Shown here piece by piece: positions 7,073 to 15,272 of a stretch of DNA of 26,077 nt. Source of the stretch: CAKSXP01 sp964539115. GTDB lineage: Bacteria; Bacillota; Clostridia; Oscillospirales; Oscillospiraceae. Each line of letters opens with the position of its first letter. Positions within the stretch are counted from its first letter, which is position 1. The notes beneath the pieces are model-generated. The model ran no database searches and had not been told where the DNA came from. It saw only the letters and a list, made by a program, of their open reading frames with translations. The position numbers were made by a program, and so were the translations under genes. Location: assembly GCA_964539115.1 (NCBI GenBank), contig CAZIHY010000023.1:1-26077 (forward strand), in the 5' to 3' direction.

Positions 7073-7108
7073 AAGTGTCCGAAATTCATTGAAACTTCGG
7101 ACACTTTT
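7073..7108 (+). terminator. Terminator of the OYE-like gene
   Basis: AAGTGTCCGAA (7073-7083) pairs with TTCGGACACTT (7096-7106) and is followed by Ts that run into the gap. Confidence 0.8.
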
Positions 7109-7208
7109 NNNNNNNNNNNNNNNNNNNNNNNNNNNNNNNNNNNNNNNNNNNNNNNNNNNNNNNNNNNNNNNNNNNNNNNNNNNNNNNNNNNNNNNNNNNN
7201 NNNNNNNN
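7109..7208. other. Assembly gap (100 N)
   Basis: Exactly 100 N, a conventional placeholder of unknown true length. It removes the 3' end of the LysR gene and possibly its terminator. The flanks share no overlap. Confidence 0.99.
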
Positions 7209-8061
7209 TCAGCGCATCTACAAAGACAGGCACCGTCGGGTTATATATGTTCCTTGGCCAGAAGGCTGTTATATCAAAACCGGAGTCAAAGCCCTCGATC
7301 GGCTTGGCAACGCAGCCGCTGGCAAGACGGGCACATATCATCATAGGCAGTATTGTAAAACCGAGTCCGGAGCGCACCTTGAGCACAAGCGTGTCCAGAT
7401 CCGACGTGATCCCCGCAAACGGCATTGGCGGAAAACTGAAAAAGTCCAGCATTTGCGACGTGCAGCCCGATAGATGCAGGAACTTTTCCTCAAGCAGCAT
7501 ATCGAAACTTACGCTGTTTTCGCGTGACAACCTGTGGCTTTCGGGCAAGAGCACGGCAAGACAGTCCCTTCCTATCGAGATGCTCTCTATCCGGTCACGC
7601 TCGAGCGGAAGCTCAAAGGAGCAACAGACTCCAATATCCGCCTCGTGATCCTGAAGCGCGCGGGTGACTCCAGCTCCAAGGGAATAGTGCCGTATATCGA
7701 AATACAGTTCGGGGTGGTCACGGTGAAAACTGCCGTAAAAGTCAAACAGCCATGGATGCTGAAAATTGGGGCTGGCAATGACGATATGCCCTCCGCCGCC
7801 ATTTCCGACCGTTCTTATGTGCTCCTCGAGCTGGTCTATACGGTTGAGTATCTCCTCCGCACCGATGCGAAATTCCTCTCCCGCGTGTGTGAGCGAAATA
7901 TGCCGGCTGTCGCGGTACATAAGCTGTACGCCAATAGACGCCTCAAGGTTGCTCATATGGCGGCTCAGCGACGGCTGGCTGATGTAAAGTGCATTTGCGG
8001 CCTTCGTGATGTTCCCCATTCGCGCGACAGTGCAAAACTGCTTAAGCTCCTCAAGGGTCAT
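7209..8061 (-). CDS. LysR-family transcriptional regulator, 3' end lost in gap
   Basis: The visible 284 residues contain an N-terminal winged helix-turn-helix (EELKQFCTVARMGNITKAAN, then SQPSLSRHMSNLEASIG), and a periplasmic-binding-like effector domain follows (GGGGHIVIASP onward). LysR proteins are normally 290-310 residues, so only a short C-terminal piece is missing into the gap. Any reading beyond the gap is the antisense of the neighbouring gene's end. The ATG at 8061 has GGAGG nine bases upstream; a GTG six bases earlier would leave only three bases and is less likely. A possible promoter (TTCGCA, 18, TAGAAT) lies upstream on the minus strand. It converges on the OYE-like gene; regulation of that gene is possible but not shown. 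Confidence 0.9.
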
Positions 8062-8181
8062 TCTCACATACCTCCGAATTCACAATTATGCATTATTCTA
8101 CCATATATCCCGGCATTTTGCGAACTATATTTCTCACAGCTGGGCCAACAATGTAAGACAACATCTGAACTGCTTATTAAA

Positions 8182-9093
8182 TTATCCAACAGGGCTGCCC
8201 AGCTTTTCCAGAACAGCGCGGAAATAGGCCGGCAGCGGCGCCTCCAGTTCAATGGGTTCCTCAGTCCTCGGATGGATAAACCGCAGACGCCGAGCGTGCA
8301 GGCACTGGCCGGTCAGCGACTTTTCCGTTCCCCGGCCGTAGACCTCGTCGCCGAGCACGGGATGGCCAATATGCGCCATATGTACACGTATCTGGTGCGT
8401 TCGGCCAGTTTCCAGTTTGCACCGTATATGCGTATATCCGTTATACCGGGCGATAACGAACCAGTGCGTCATTGCCGGGCGAGAGCCCCTGTCCGTGACC
8501 GCCATCCGCTTGCGGTCCACGGGATGCCGCCCGATCGGCGCGAAGACCGTGCCCTCTTCCTCACGCATACGGCCTCGTACGACCGCTTCGTACTCTCGTG
8601 ACAGGCTCCTGTCCGCCAACTGCGCGGAGAGGTGCTGGTGCGCGAAATCATTTTTAGCGGCGATTATAAGCCCCGAGGTGTCGCGGTCGATGCGGTGCAC
8701 TATGCCTGGGCGCTTCTCTCCTCCGATCCCGGAAAGCGTCTCGCCGCAGTGGAAGAGCAGCGCGTTAACAAGCGTTCCGTCCGGATGTCCCGGAGCCGGG
8801 TGAACGACCATACCGCGCGGCTTGTTGACGACGATCACATCTTCGTCCTCATAGACGACGTCAAGCGGTATATCCTGAGCTATAAGTTCTGCCAGCTCCG
8901 GCTCGGGCAGCGCCAGGGAAAAAGACTCCCCGGCTGATACGCGGTGGTTTTTCTTAACCGGCTCTCCGTTCAGCGTTACCGCGCCCTGTTCAAGAAGGCG
9001 CTGAGCCTGCGACCGGGTCATTTCTGTCGAACGGGCGAGGAGAGCGTCGATACGCTCTCCGCTCTCCTCCGCCGTTATTTCCAGTATATCCAT
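8182..9093 (-). CDS. RluA-family 23S rRNA pseudouridine synthase (RluD/YlyB type)
   Basis: The 303-residue protein starts with an S4 RNA-binding domain (about 12-60; RIDALLARS, SQAQRLLEQGAVTLNG) and continues with the catalytic domain. The catalytic loop HRIDRDTSG is at 133-141, with Asp136 the expected nucleophile, and ETGRTHQIRVHM follows later. It isomerises uridines in structured RNA, most likely helix 69 of 23S rRNA if it is RluD. The start codon overlaps the lspA stop by one base, as in the lspA-ylyB pair of Bacillus, and no strong Shine-Dalgarno is seen, so translation is probably coupled. Family is certain; the exact target is inferred. Confidence 0.92.
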   Translation of the reverse strand: MDILEITAEESGERIDALLARSTEMTRSQAQRLLEQGAVTLNGEPVKKNHRVSAGESFSLALPEPELAELIAQDIPLDVVYEDEDVIVVNKPRGMVVHPAPGHPDGTLVNALLFHCGETLSGIGGEKRPGIVHRIDRDTSGLIIAAKNDFAHQHLSAQLADRSLSREYEAVVRGRMREEEGTVFAPIGRHPVDRKRMAVTDRGSRPAMTHWFVIARYNGYTHIRCKLETGRTHQIRVHMAHIGHPVLGDEVYGRGTEKSLTGQCLHARRLRFIHPRTEEPIELEAPLPAYFRAVLEKLGSPVG

Positions 9094-10052
9094 TATTTGA
9101 ACTCGTTGAGAATGTCCTCAAGCGAGAACTCCATTTCCATATCGTCAACGGTGACACGGGTCTTTTCCGTCTCAACAGATGCGGATTTTGTCTCGGGCAC
9201 AGGCTCTGCTGCCGTTGTGTTCCCCTTGGGGGCTGGCGGCGGCGTAAATACGGGGACAGATCCGGACTCCTTCTTTGTCTCCCACTCGGCAAAGAAGTCG
9301 CCGCTCTTCGCCGCGGTTTTTGCTCCGTGTTCATAGGTCTGACGCTGGCGGCGCGCATATTCTTCGCGCTGCTGTTCAACCGTCATACGTTTGGTAGCCG
9401 CAGCGGACTTCTTGACCTCCGGCTTCGGCTTTTCCTCAGTCTTTTCGGCCTTTGCGGTCTTTTCCTGTTTTGCGGGAGCCTTGCCACCGGCGGCGATCTT
9501 GCTGATCTCGTCGATGTTGGCAACGTTGCCCTTGCTGCGCTTTGCAGCGGTCAGACGTGCCGCCTTTGCCTTCTCAGCCTCCTCGTCGACCTCTTCCTTA
9601 TGGCTGCCGCTGCATATAACATATACGCAGAAGAGTATGCCGCAGACGGTAATGAAGATATCCGCAACGTTGAAAACGGGGAAGGTAATGAACTCCAGCT
9701 CAAACATGTCGACAACATAGCCGTGGAGAACGCGGTCGATGCAGTTGCCGAGGGCTCCTGCGATCACCAGAACGGCCATCCAGCGGCCAAATCCGCCCTT
9801 GATCGTCTTGGTGGACACAAGAACAATGACGACTATTACAAAAATTACGGTTAATATCACAAACAGCCAACGCGCAAAGGATACTCCGTCCAGCATCCCG
9901 AAGGCAGCTCCGTAGTTGTGGATATTTGTCAGATGAACGACTCCGGGCAGAAGTTCCTTGACGCCCTCCTCGAGTTCGAGGTTAACAGTCGTCCAGTATT
10001 TCAGGCCCTGGTCGAGTATAAGTGCGATGACCGCAACTACTGCATACAGCAT
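9093..10052 (-). CDS. lspA: Lipoprotein signal peptidase II with long C-terminal extension
   Basis: LspA cuts the signal peptide of membrane lipoproteins after lipidation. Residues 1-150 form the complete enzyme. There are four hydrophobic segments (about 1-18, 60-80, 90-107 and 128-148), DQGLKYW near the start, and the catalytic aspartates in NCIDR (D106) and FNVAD (D131). Typical LspA ends here at 150-170 residues. This one continues for about 169 more: a cytoplasmic, charged, Ala/Lys/Glu/Pro-rich tail without recognisable domain, ending in the amphipathic stretch EMEFSLEDILNEFK. No frameshift or internal stop separates the parts. GGAGG lies seven bases before the ATG. It follows ileS and precedes rluD, the usual order. 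Confidence 0.93.
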   Translation of the reverse strand: MLYAVVAVIALILDQGLKYWTTVNLELEEGVKELLPGVVHLTNIHNYGAAFGMLDGVSFARWLFVILTVIFVIVVIVLVSTKTIKGGFGRWMAVLVIAGALGNCIDRVLHGYVVDMFELEFITFPVFNVADIFITVCGILFCVYVICSGSHKEEVDEEAEKAKAARLTAAKRSKGNVANIDEISKIAAGGKAPAKQEKTAKAEKTEEKPKPEVKKSAAATKRMTVEQQREEYARRQRQTYEHGAKTAAKSGDFFAEWETKKESGSVPVFTPPPAPKGNTTAAEPVPETKSASVETEKTRVTVDDMEMEFSLEDILNEFK

Positions 10053-10067
10053 TGTATCGGCCTCCTT

Positions 10068-12806
10068 TTAATTTATATCCTTATCCGTCGAACTNNNNNN
10101 NNNNNNNNNNNNNNNNNNNNNNNNNNNNNNNNNNNNNNNNNNNNNNNNNNNNNNNNNNNNNNNNNNNNNNNNNNNNNNNNNNNNNNNNNNNNNNACCTCG
10201 GATACGATGAACAGCATCGGAAGGTCAAGGCCGGAAATTCGCTCATAGGCAGCCTTCGCGTTTTCAGATATACAGAGTGTCAGCTTTGCGTCGAGCGACT
10301 TGCCGATGAGCTTTTCGGCGCGCGCAAGCTCCAGGGCCTTGAGCACATCCTCACGCAGAGAGATGAGGCTGTCCCAGGCCTCCATGGTATCGCTGTCGAG
10401 CGCATACTCTGTGAATGGTTTGTTCATATCGTTGAAAACAACGTTTCTGGCGTCATCGCTCTCGCGGTGGGGCATGGCCTGCCAAATCTCGTCAGAGGTG
10501 AAAACAAGGATGGGGGCCATGATCTTGGTTATCGTGTCAAGGATGAGGAACAGCGCGGTCTGCGCGCTGCGGCGCTTTGTGCTGTTTTTCGCGTCGCAGT
10601 AAAGCCTGTCCTTGATGATATCAAGATAGAAATTGGACATCTCGACAACACAGAACTCGTTTATCGCGTGGGTCACGCCGATGAATTCATAGTCGCAATA
10701 GGCCTGCTCGCACTTTTCGATCAGAGTGTTCAGGCGCGTGATAGCCCATCGGTCCAGCGTCTCCATCTCTTCAGGCGCAACAAGGCTGTTCGCGTCAAAC
10801 CCGTCGAGGTTGCCGAGACAATAGCGCGCAGTGTTGCGGAACTTGAGATAGTTCTGGCTAAGCTGTTTGAAAATCGTATCGGAGCAGCGCATGTCCGCAT
10901 GATAGTCGGCTGAAGCGGCCCATAGGCGAAGCAGGTCAGCTCCGTATTTATTGATTATCTCGTTGGGGTCCATGCCGTTGCCGAGGGATTTATGCATCGC
11001 CCTGCCCTCGCCATCAACGGTCCAGCCATGGGTGACGCACTCTTTGAAAGGGGCGCCCTGTCCAAAGGCGCCTACAGCGGTCAGCAGCGAGGACTGGAAC
11101 CAGCCGCGGTATTGGTCAAGACCCTCGAGATACACTGTTGCGGGCCAGAAGTCCTGGTCCTTCTTCATGGAAGCAAAGTGGGTGGAACCGGAGTCGAACC
11201 AACCGTCCAGAGTGTCCTCTTCCTTCGTGAACCCTTGGTCACAGCCGCAGTGCGGGCAGACGAAGCCCTCGGGCAGGATCTCGCTCGCGTCACGCTCAAA
11301 CCAGGCATTGGAGCCGTTTTCGCCAAAGAGCTTGGAGATCGCGGCGATACTTTCGTCCGTAACGATGGGCTTGCCGCAGTCGGGGCAATAGAAAACAGGG
11401 ATCGGCAGACCCCACTTGCGCTGGCGGGAGATACACCAGTCGCTGCGCTCGCGGATCATGGACTTCATGCGGTCGATACCCCAACCGGGCACCCAGCGCA
11501 CATCGTCGCAGGCCTCGCAGGCCTCGTCCTTAAAGGCCTCTACGGAGCAGAACCACTGCGGGGTCGCGCGGAAGATGATTGAGCCTTTGCAGCGCCAGCA
11601 GTGCGGATAGGAGTGGACGATCTCTTCGCTTGCAAACAGTGCGCCGGACTGCCGCATGTCCTCAAGGATCACGGGGTTGGACTCGTCCGTCTTAAGGCCG
11701 GCGTACTTTCCGGCGTAATCGGTATGGCGGCCTCTGTCATCGACGGGTACTACAAGCTCCAGTCCATAGCGCAGGCAGGTCTGATAGTCATCCGCGCCGA
11801 AGCCGGGAGCTGTGTGGACACATCCGGTACCGGAATCCATTGTGACATAGTCAGCGGTCATGAGAAGGCTCGTCTTCGGCAGGAAGGGATGCTCTGCGAG
11901 CATATTCTCAAAGAAGGATCCCTCGTGGGTCTCGACGATCTCCCAGGTCTCAAAGCCGCCGGTCTTCATGACCTTCTCCACCAGCGGCTGTGCCATGATA
12001 TAGCTCTCGCCGTTGGGAGCGGACACGACGGCATAGGTCTCACTGGGGTTGAGGGTTATGCCCATGTTGCCGGGCAGGGTCCAAATGGTCGTAGTCCAGA
12101 TGAGGAAGAACAGTTTTGACTTGTCTATTCCGGCCAGTTTGCCGAGATCATCATGCATGCGGAACTTGACATAAACGGTGGTACAGGGGTCGTCCTGATA
12201 TTCGATTTCGGCTTCTGCCAGCGCCGTTTCGTCCTTCGGGCACCAGTAAACGGGCTTGAGGCCCTTGTAGATATAGCCCTTTTTGTACATCTCGCCGAAA
12301 ACCTTGACCTCTTCCGCCTCGAAGGAGGGGTTCATTGTCTTATAAGGATGTTCCCAGTCGCCAAGGACGCCCATGCGTTTGAAGCCCTTCATCTGAACGT
12401 CGATGTAATGGTCGGCGAATTCATGGCAGGCAGAGCGGAACTCGGCCACGGACATGGCTTTGCGGTTGAGCTTGTTCTGCTTGATGATAGCCGACTCAAT
12501 TGGCATGCCGTGGTTGTCCCAGCCGGGGATATAGGGCGTATAGTAACCGCGCATAGCATAGCTGCGGGTTATAAAGTCCTTGAGCGCCTTGTTCAAAGCG
12601 TGTCCCATATGCAGGTCGCCGTTGGAAAACGGCGGGCCGTCGTGCAGGGAGAACAGGGGTTTGCCCTCGTTCTTCTTGAGCAGCTCGTTATATACATCGT
12701 CCTTTTCCCAGCGCGCCTGCATCTCCGGCTCGCGCTTCGGCAGGCCGGCACGCATGGGAAAATCAGTTTTGGGAAGGTTTACTGTTGCATTGTAGTCCTG
12801 AGGCAT
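10068..12806 (-). CDS. ileS: Isoleucyl-tRNA synthetase, C-terminus interrupted by gap
   Basis: This enzyme charges tRNA-Ile and edits misactivated valine. About 870 residues are visible (12806 to 10195). They include HDGPPFSNGDLHMGH (HIGH motif at 66-69), the editing region, the CWRC and CPDC/CPHC zinc-type pairs of the bacterial IleRS1 group, and the KMSKS-equivalent MHKSLGN beginning at residue 604. In the latter the first Lys is Ala and the first Ser is His. The family's C-terminal zinc domain would fall in the 100-N gap. The reading happens to stay open across the gap to a stop at 10068, giving 912 residues, but gap length is unknown, so the last residues are not secure. The ATG at 12806 follows AGGAG by ten bases. 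Confidence 0.95.
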   Translation of the reverse strand: MPQDYNATVNLPKTDFPMRAGLPKREPEMQARWEKDDVYNELLKKNEGKPLFSLHDGPPFSNGDLHMGHALNKALKDFITRSYAMRGYYTPYIPGWDNHGMPIESAIIKQNKLNRKAMSVAEFRSACHEFADHYIDVQMKGFKRMGVLGDWEHPYKTMNPSFEAEEVKVFGEMYKKGYIYKGLKPVYWCPKDETALAEAEIEYQDDPCTTVYVKFRMHDDLGKLAGIDKSKLFFLIWTTTIWTLPGNMGITLNPSETYAVVSAPNGESYIMAQPLVEKVMKTGGFETWEIVETHEGSFFENMLAEHPFLPKTSLLMTADYVTMDSGTGCVHTAPGFGADDYQTCLRYGLELVVPVDDRGRHTDYAGKYAGLKTDESNPVILEDMRQSGALFASEEIVHSYPHCWRCKGSIIFRATPQWFCSVEAFKDEACEACDDVRWVPGWGIDRMKSMIRERSDWCISRQRKWGLPIPVFYCPDCGKPIVTDESIAAISKLFGENGSNAWFERDASEILPEGFVCPHCGCDQGFTKEEDTLDGWFDSGSTHFASMKKDQDFWPATVYLEGLDQYRGWFQSSLLTAVGAFGQGAPFKECVTHGWTVDGEGRAMHKSLGNGMDPNEIINKYGADLLRLWAASADYHADMRCSDTIFKQLSQNYLKFRNTARYCLGNLDGFDANSLVAPEEMETLDRWAITRLNTLIEKCEQAYCDYEFIGVTHAINEFCVVEMSNFYLDIIKDRLYCDAKNSTKRRSAQTALFLILDTITKIMAPILVFTSDEIWQAMPHRESDDARNVVFNDMNKPFTEYALDSDTMEAWDSLISLREDVLKALELARAEKLIGKSLDAKLTLCISENAKAAYERISGLDLPMLFIVSEXXXXXXXXXXXXXXXXXXXXXXXXXXXXXXXXXXSSTDKDIN
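10095..10194. other. Assembly gap (100 N) inside the ileS 3' end
   Basis: Exactly 100 N. It hides the C-terminal zinc domain of ileS and could conceal more sequence before lspA. The flanks share no repeated sequence. Confidence 0.99.
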
Positions 12807-12841
12807 GTCTCGTTTACTCCTATCTTTTCTCTTTAGGCGGC
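12787..12841. repeat. 55-bp copy 1 flanking a gap (assembly overlap)
   Basis: These 55 bases, the ileS start and its ribosome binding site, are identical to 12942-12996 on the other side of the N run. Contig ends sharing a terminal 55-mer are expected from a de Bruijn assembler using k=55, so one copy is redundant. Confidence 0.95.
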
Positions 12842-12941
12842 NNNNNNNNNNNNNNNNNNNNNNNNNNNNNNNNNNNNNNNNNNNNNNNNNNNNNNNNNNN
12901 NNNNNNNNNNNNNNNNNNNNNNNNNNNNNNNNNNNNNNNNN
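12842..12941. other. Probably false assembly gap (100 N)
   Basis: Both edges carry the same 55 bases, so the two contigs overlap rather than being separated. Removing the Ns and one copy restores a continuous ileS leader. Confidence 0.95.
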
Positions 12942-12996
12942 GCATTGTAGTCCTGAGGCATGTCTCGTTTACTCCTATCTTTTCTCTTTAGGCGGC
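12942..12996. repeat. 55-bp copy 2 flanking a gap (assembly overlap)
   Basis: Exact duplicate of 12787-12841 in the same orientation. It includes a second copy of the first ileS codons that does not lead into a coding frame. Confidence 0.95.
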
Positions 12997-13035
12997 GCAC
13001 GCAGAAAACCCGCCGTCCGCCGGAAAACGTCGATC

Positions 13036-13076
13036 AAAACGGGGCGGCTTCACACTTTCGGCCGCACCGTCCCGTT
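13036..13076 (-). terminator. Terminator or attenuator in the divIVA-ileS interval
   Basis: On the minus strand AACGGGACGG (from 13076) pairs with CCGCCCCGTT (to 13038) with one mismatch, followed by TTTT. It lies about 135 bases after the divIVA stop. I see no good promoter between it and ileS, so ileS would depend on read-through. A weak -10-like GATAATAT lies upstream of it, near 13093-13100. No T-box core GGTGGNACCGCG is seen. The wider 12807-13211 interval holds this hairpin, a TACCGG/CCGGTA hairpin near 13181-13201 and the false gap, and no gene. Confidence 0.6.
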
Positions 13077-13211
13077 AAAATTTCTGCTGTTATATTATCT
13101 TATTCAAACGCTGATACCTGACAGGCAGATACGCTGCGAAGCCACGGCATTTTTCATGGGGAACAGGGATGCCGCGTACTACCGGATGTTTTGCCCGGTA
13201 CCGCATAATAA

Positions 13212-13949
13212 TCAGTCGTCGAAGCTGAGTGCCTCAAAATCGAACTGAAGAGGGGGTTCGTCCGAAGAGGCGTGCGCCGTCTCGTAAAGTCTTGTCGGCT
13301 CATCCACAACGGCGGCGGTCTGTGCGCCGATGACGGCGCCGATGTCGATCTGCGGTTCCTCCTCCGCGGGTGCGTCGACCATCTTCGCAACACTGTCCTC
13401 GATGGTCTTTACGGTGTCGCGGATGTTGTTTCCAGTCCCCGGAACGGGAGGCTTTTCAGGCGCAGGGAGCTGCATATCATCAAGGCCGTCAAGAAAGGCA
13501 AGCTGCGCATTGCATATCTCGCGGATGCGGTCAACAAAGTTTGCGGTTGCCTGCTTTGCCGCAGCGATCTTGGCCTCCTCGCCGGAGACGGAGTTTCTGG
13601 CTTCGGAAACGATGCGCTCGGCCTCCGCCTTCGCGTTTGCGACGCGCTCTGCGCTCTGCTTTTCGATCTCTGCGGAGAGAGTCTTTGCCTTGTCCTTTGC
13701 GTCGTTCTCAATCTGAACGCTCATCTTCTGTGCGCTTAGCAGAGCCAGACGCATTGCGTCCTCCGTAGAGCGGTATTCCTCGATCTTCTCAACGAGCACC
13801 TTCATCTTGCCCTTGAGAACGGCGTTCTCCTTCTGGAGCGCAGTGTAGCCTTCGGCGACTTCCTCGAGAAAATCATCGACGCCGGCCATATCATAACCGC
13901 CGAACACTGCCTTTTCAAAAGTTTTTTCTTTTATATCCTGAGCTGTCAT
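13212..13949 (-). CDS. divIVA: DivIVA-family cell-division/polarity protein
   Basis: DivIVA proteins bind negatively curved membrane at septa and poles and recruit partners. The 245-residue product begins with the lipid-binding domain (TAQDIKEKTFEKAVFGGYDM, then DDFLEEVAEGYTALQKEN). A long coiled coil follows (about 35-150, rich in Ala, Glu, Lys and Gln), then a Pro-rich hinge (about 160-172) and an acidic C-terminal tail ending LQFDFEALSFDD. It is longer than the 164-residue Bacillus protein because of the linker and tail. AAAGGTGAT lies upstream of the ATG. It follows sepF after 55 bases; the ylmG and ylmH genes usual between these two in Bacillus are absent. Confidence 0.92.
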   Translation of the reverse strand: MTAQDIKEKTFEKAVFGGYDMAGVDDFLEEVAEGYTALQKENAVLKGKMKVLVEKIEEYRSTEDAMRLALLSAQKMSVQIENDAKDKAKTLSAEIEKQSAERVANAKAEAERIVSEARNSVSGEEAKIAAAKQATANFVDRIREICNAQLAFLDGLDDMQLPAPEKPPVPGTGNNIRDTVKTIEDSVAKMVDAPAEEEPQIDIGAVIGAQTAAVVDEPTRLYETAHASSDEPPLQFDFEALSFDD

Positions 13950-14004
13950 ATCTGATTATCACCTTTCGCTGCATATTTATTTTAAAGGGAAGGAGAGGTA
14001 GTTC

Positions 14005-14547
14005 TTAGAAATACATTCCGTTGTTCTCAAGCTCGTCTATCAGGTCTCCCATAAGGTTGACGTTATATGGGGTGATGATATATGTGCTGACCGCGACCTT
14101 TTTGATCTTGCCGTCCTGCGCATAGGCGACGCCGGACAGAAAGTCTATCAGCCTGCGGGATATATCCTTTCCGGTCTGCTCGAGGTTCATTACGACCGTT
14201 CTCTTTTCGCGGAGGTGATCCGCGATCTCGGCGGCGGCCTCAAAGCGTTCTGGCTTGACGAGCACTACCTGCACCTGCGCGGTCGCGTTTATGTTGACCA
14301 CGCGGTTGTCACGCGGTTGTGCCCGCGGCGCCTGATATGAGACGGTGCGTCCGGACTGCTCGCCGCCGAAGGATGAAAACGGGTTCGTCCGTTTCTCCTG
14401 TGCCGGCGCGGAATAGCTCTGGCGCGGTGAGGCAACCGGTTCAGCCACAGGCGCAGAAGCGGTTGCCTCGTCCTCCATCTCGTCGAGGAAATCCTCGTCG
14501 TCATCGTATGGCTTGGTTATTTCTTTAAGCTTATCTAAAAATCCCAT
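14005..14547 (-). CDS. sepF: SepF, cell-division protein
   Basis: SepF anchors FtsZ filaments to the membrane and shapes the septum. The 180-residue product begins with the amphipathic membrane-binding helix MGFLDKLKEIT, continues with an acidic then Pro/Ser-rich linker (about 15-80), and ends in the SepF core (about 82-180; VVNINATAQVQVVLVKPERF, then VVMNLEQTGKDISRRLIDFL). This matches family length. GGAGG lies ten bases before the ATG, which overlaps the yggS stop by one base, so expression is coupled to the PLP-binding protein, as with ylmE-sepF in Bacillus. Confidence 0.95.
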   Translation of the reverse strand: MGFLDKLKEITKPYDDDEDFLDEMEDEATASAPVAEPVASPRQSYSAPAQEKRTNPFSSFGGEQSGRTVSYQAPRAQPRDNRVVNINATAQVQVVLVKPERFEAAAEIADHLREKRTVVMNLEQTGKDISRRLIDFLSGVAYAQDGKIKKVAVSTYIITPYNVNLMGDLIDELENNGMYF

Positions 14548-15257
14548 TATATCTTTACCTCCGGGGCGTAGTTTCTCATTCCGAATATGGCGGAACCGAC
14601 GCGGATCATGTTAGCGCCTTCCGCAATGGCGTCTTCAAAATCGCCGCTCATGCCCATAGACAGAAAATCCATGGATACATTATTATATTTTTTCTTCATG
14701 TTGTCAACAAAAAGCTGACGCATGCGGCTAAAATATGGCCTGTTTGCGCCCTTTTCGGACGAAATGGGTGGAATTGCCATAAGTCCTCTGACGAAAATGC
14801 CGTCGAGCTCTGACGCAAGCTCCAGCATTTCGGGCAGAAGCCCGACGGGCGCGCCGGTCTTTGCCTGCTCTCCGCCGATGTTAAGCTCGAGCAGTATCTC
14901 CTGCCTTATTCCGAGGGCCGTGGCCCGTGCCGAGATAAGGCGCATGAGCTCCAATGAATCGACCGATTCAATGAGCTGTACCCGGCCAACGACCTGCTTT
15001 ACCTTGTTCTTTTGAAGGTGCCCGATAAAGTGCAGCGGCACGCCGTCATATGCGTTTACGGCAAGCTTTTCCGTCATCTCCTGCACGCGGTTTTCACCAC
15101 AGGCGTCGACCCCGGCGGTTATCGCCTCCCGCACGCGCTCTGCCATGTTCATCTTCGTCGCTGCGACAAGCAGGATACCTTCGGGATCAGTTCCCGCCTC
15201 AAGCGCGGCGGCTTCCATCCGCTGTCTTATATAATTGACATTCTCCGCAATTCCCAT
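14547..15257 (-). CDS. YggS/YlmE family pyridoxal-phosphate-binding protein
   Basis: Members of this family bind pyridoxal 5'-phosphate without known catalysis and keep vitamin B6 and amino-acid pools in balance. The 236-residue product is a single TIM-barrel-like domain. It has VAATKMN with the PLP lysine at about residue 35, GENRVQEM, the HFIGHLQKNK signature and a C-terminal SMGMSGDFEDAIAEGANMIR phosphate site. The ATG at 15257 has GGAG six bases upstream and is preferred over an in-frame TTG at 15269 that overlaps the same site. It sits between the HlyD-like gene and sepF. Confidence 0.93.
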   Translation of the reverse strand: MGIAENVNYIRQRMEAAALEAGTDPEGILLVAATKMNMAERVREAITAGVDACGENRVQEMTEKLAVNAYDGVPLHFIGHLQKNKVKQVVGRVQLIESVDSLELMRLISARATALGIRQEILLELNIGGEQAKTGAPVGLLPEMLELASELDGIFVRGLMAIPPISSEKGANRPYFSRMRQLFVDNMKKKYNNVSMDFLSMGMSGDFEDAIAEGANMIRVGSAIFGMRNYAPEVKI

Positions 15258-15272
15258 TTCTGTCTCCAATCT

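Noticed and set aside
6985..7108. Apparent continuation of the LysR frame beyond the gap
   Set aside because: It is antisense to the end and terminator of the OYE-like gene and depends on the placeholder gap length.
9918..10913. Long plus-strand open frames opposite ileS, lspA and mutL
   Set aside because: They are antisense to well-recognised genes, have no ribosome sites or family features, and one runs through Ns.
12787..12996. 55-bp direct repeat as a biological duplication or insertion-sequence footprint
   Set aside because: Both copies touch the N run exactly at its edges, the pattern of unmerged contig overlap.
12997..13211. T-box riboswitch before ileS
   Set aside because: I could not find the conserved antiterminator core or a specifier stem; GGGACGGTGCGGCC is only loosely similar.
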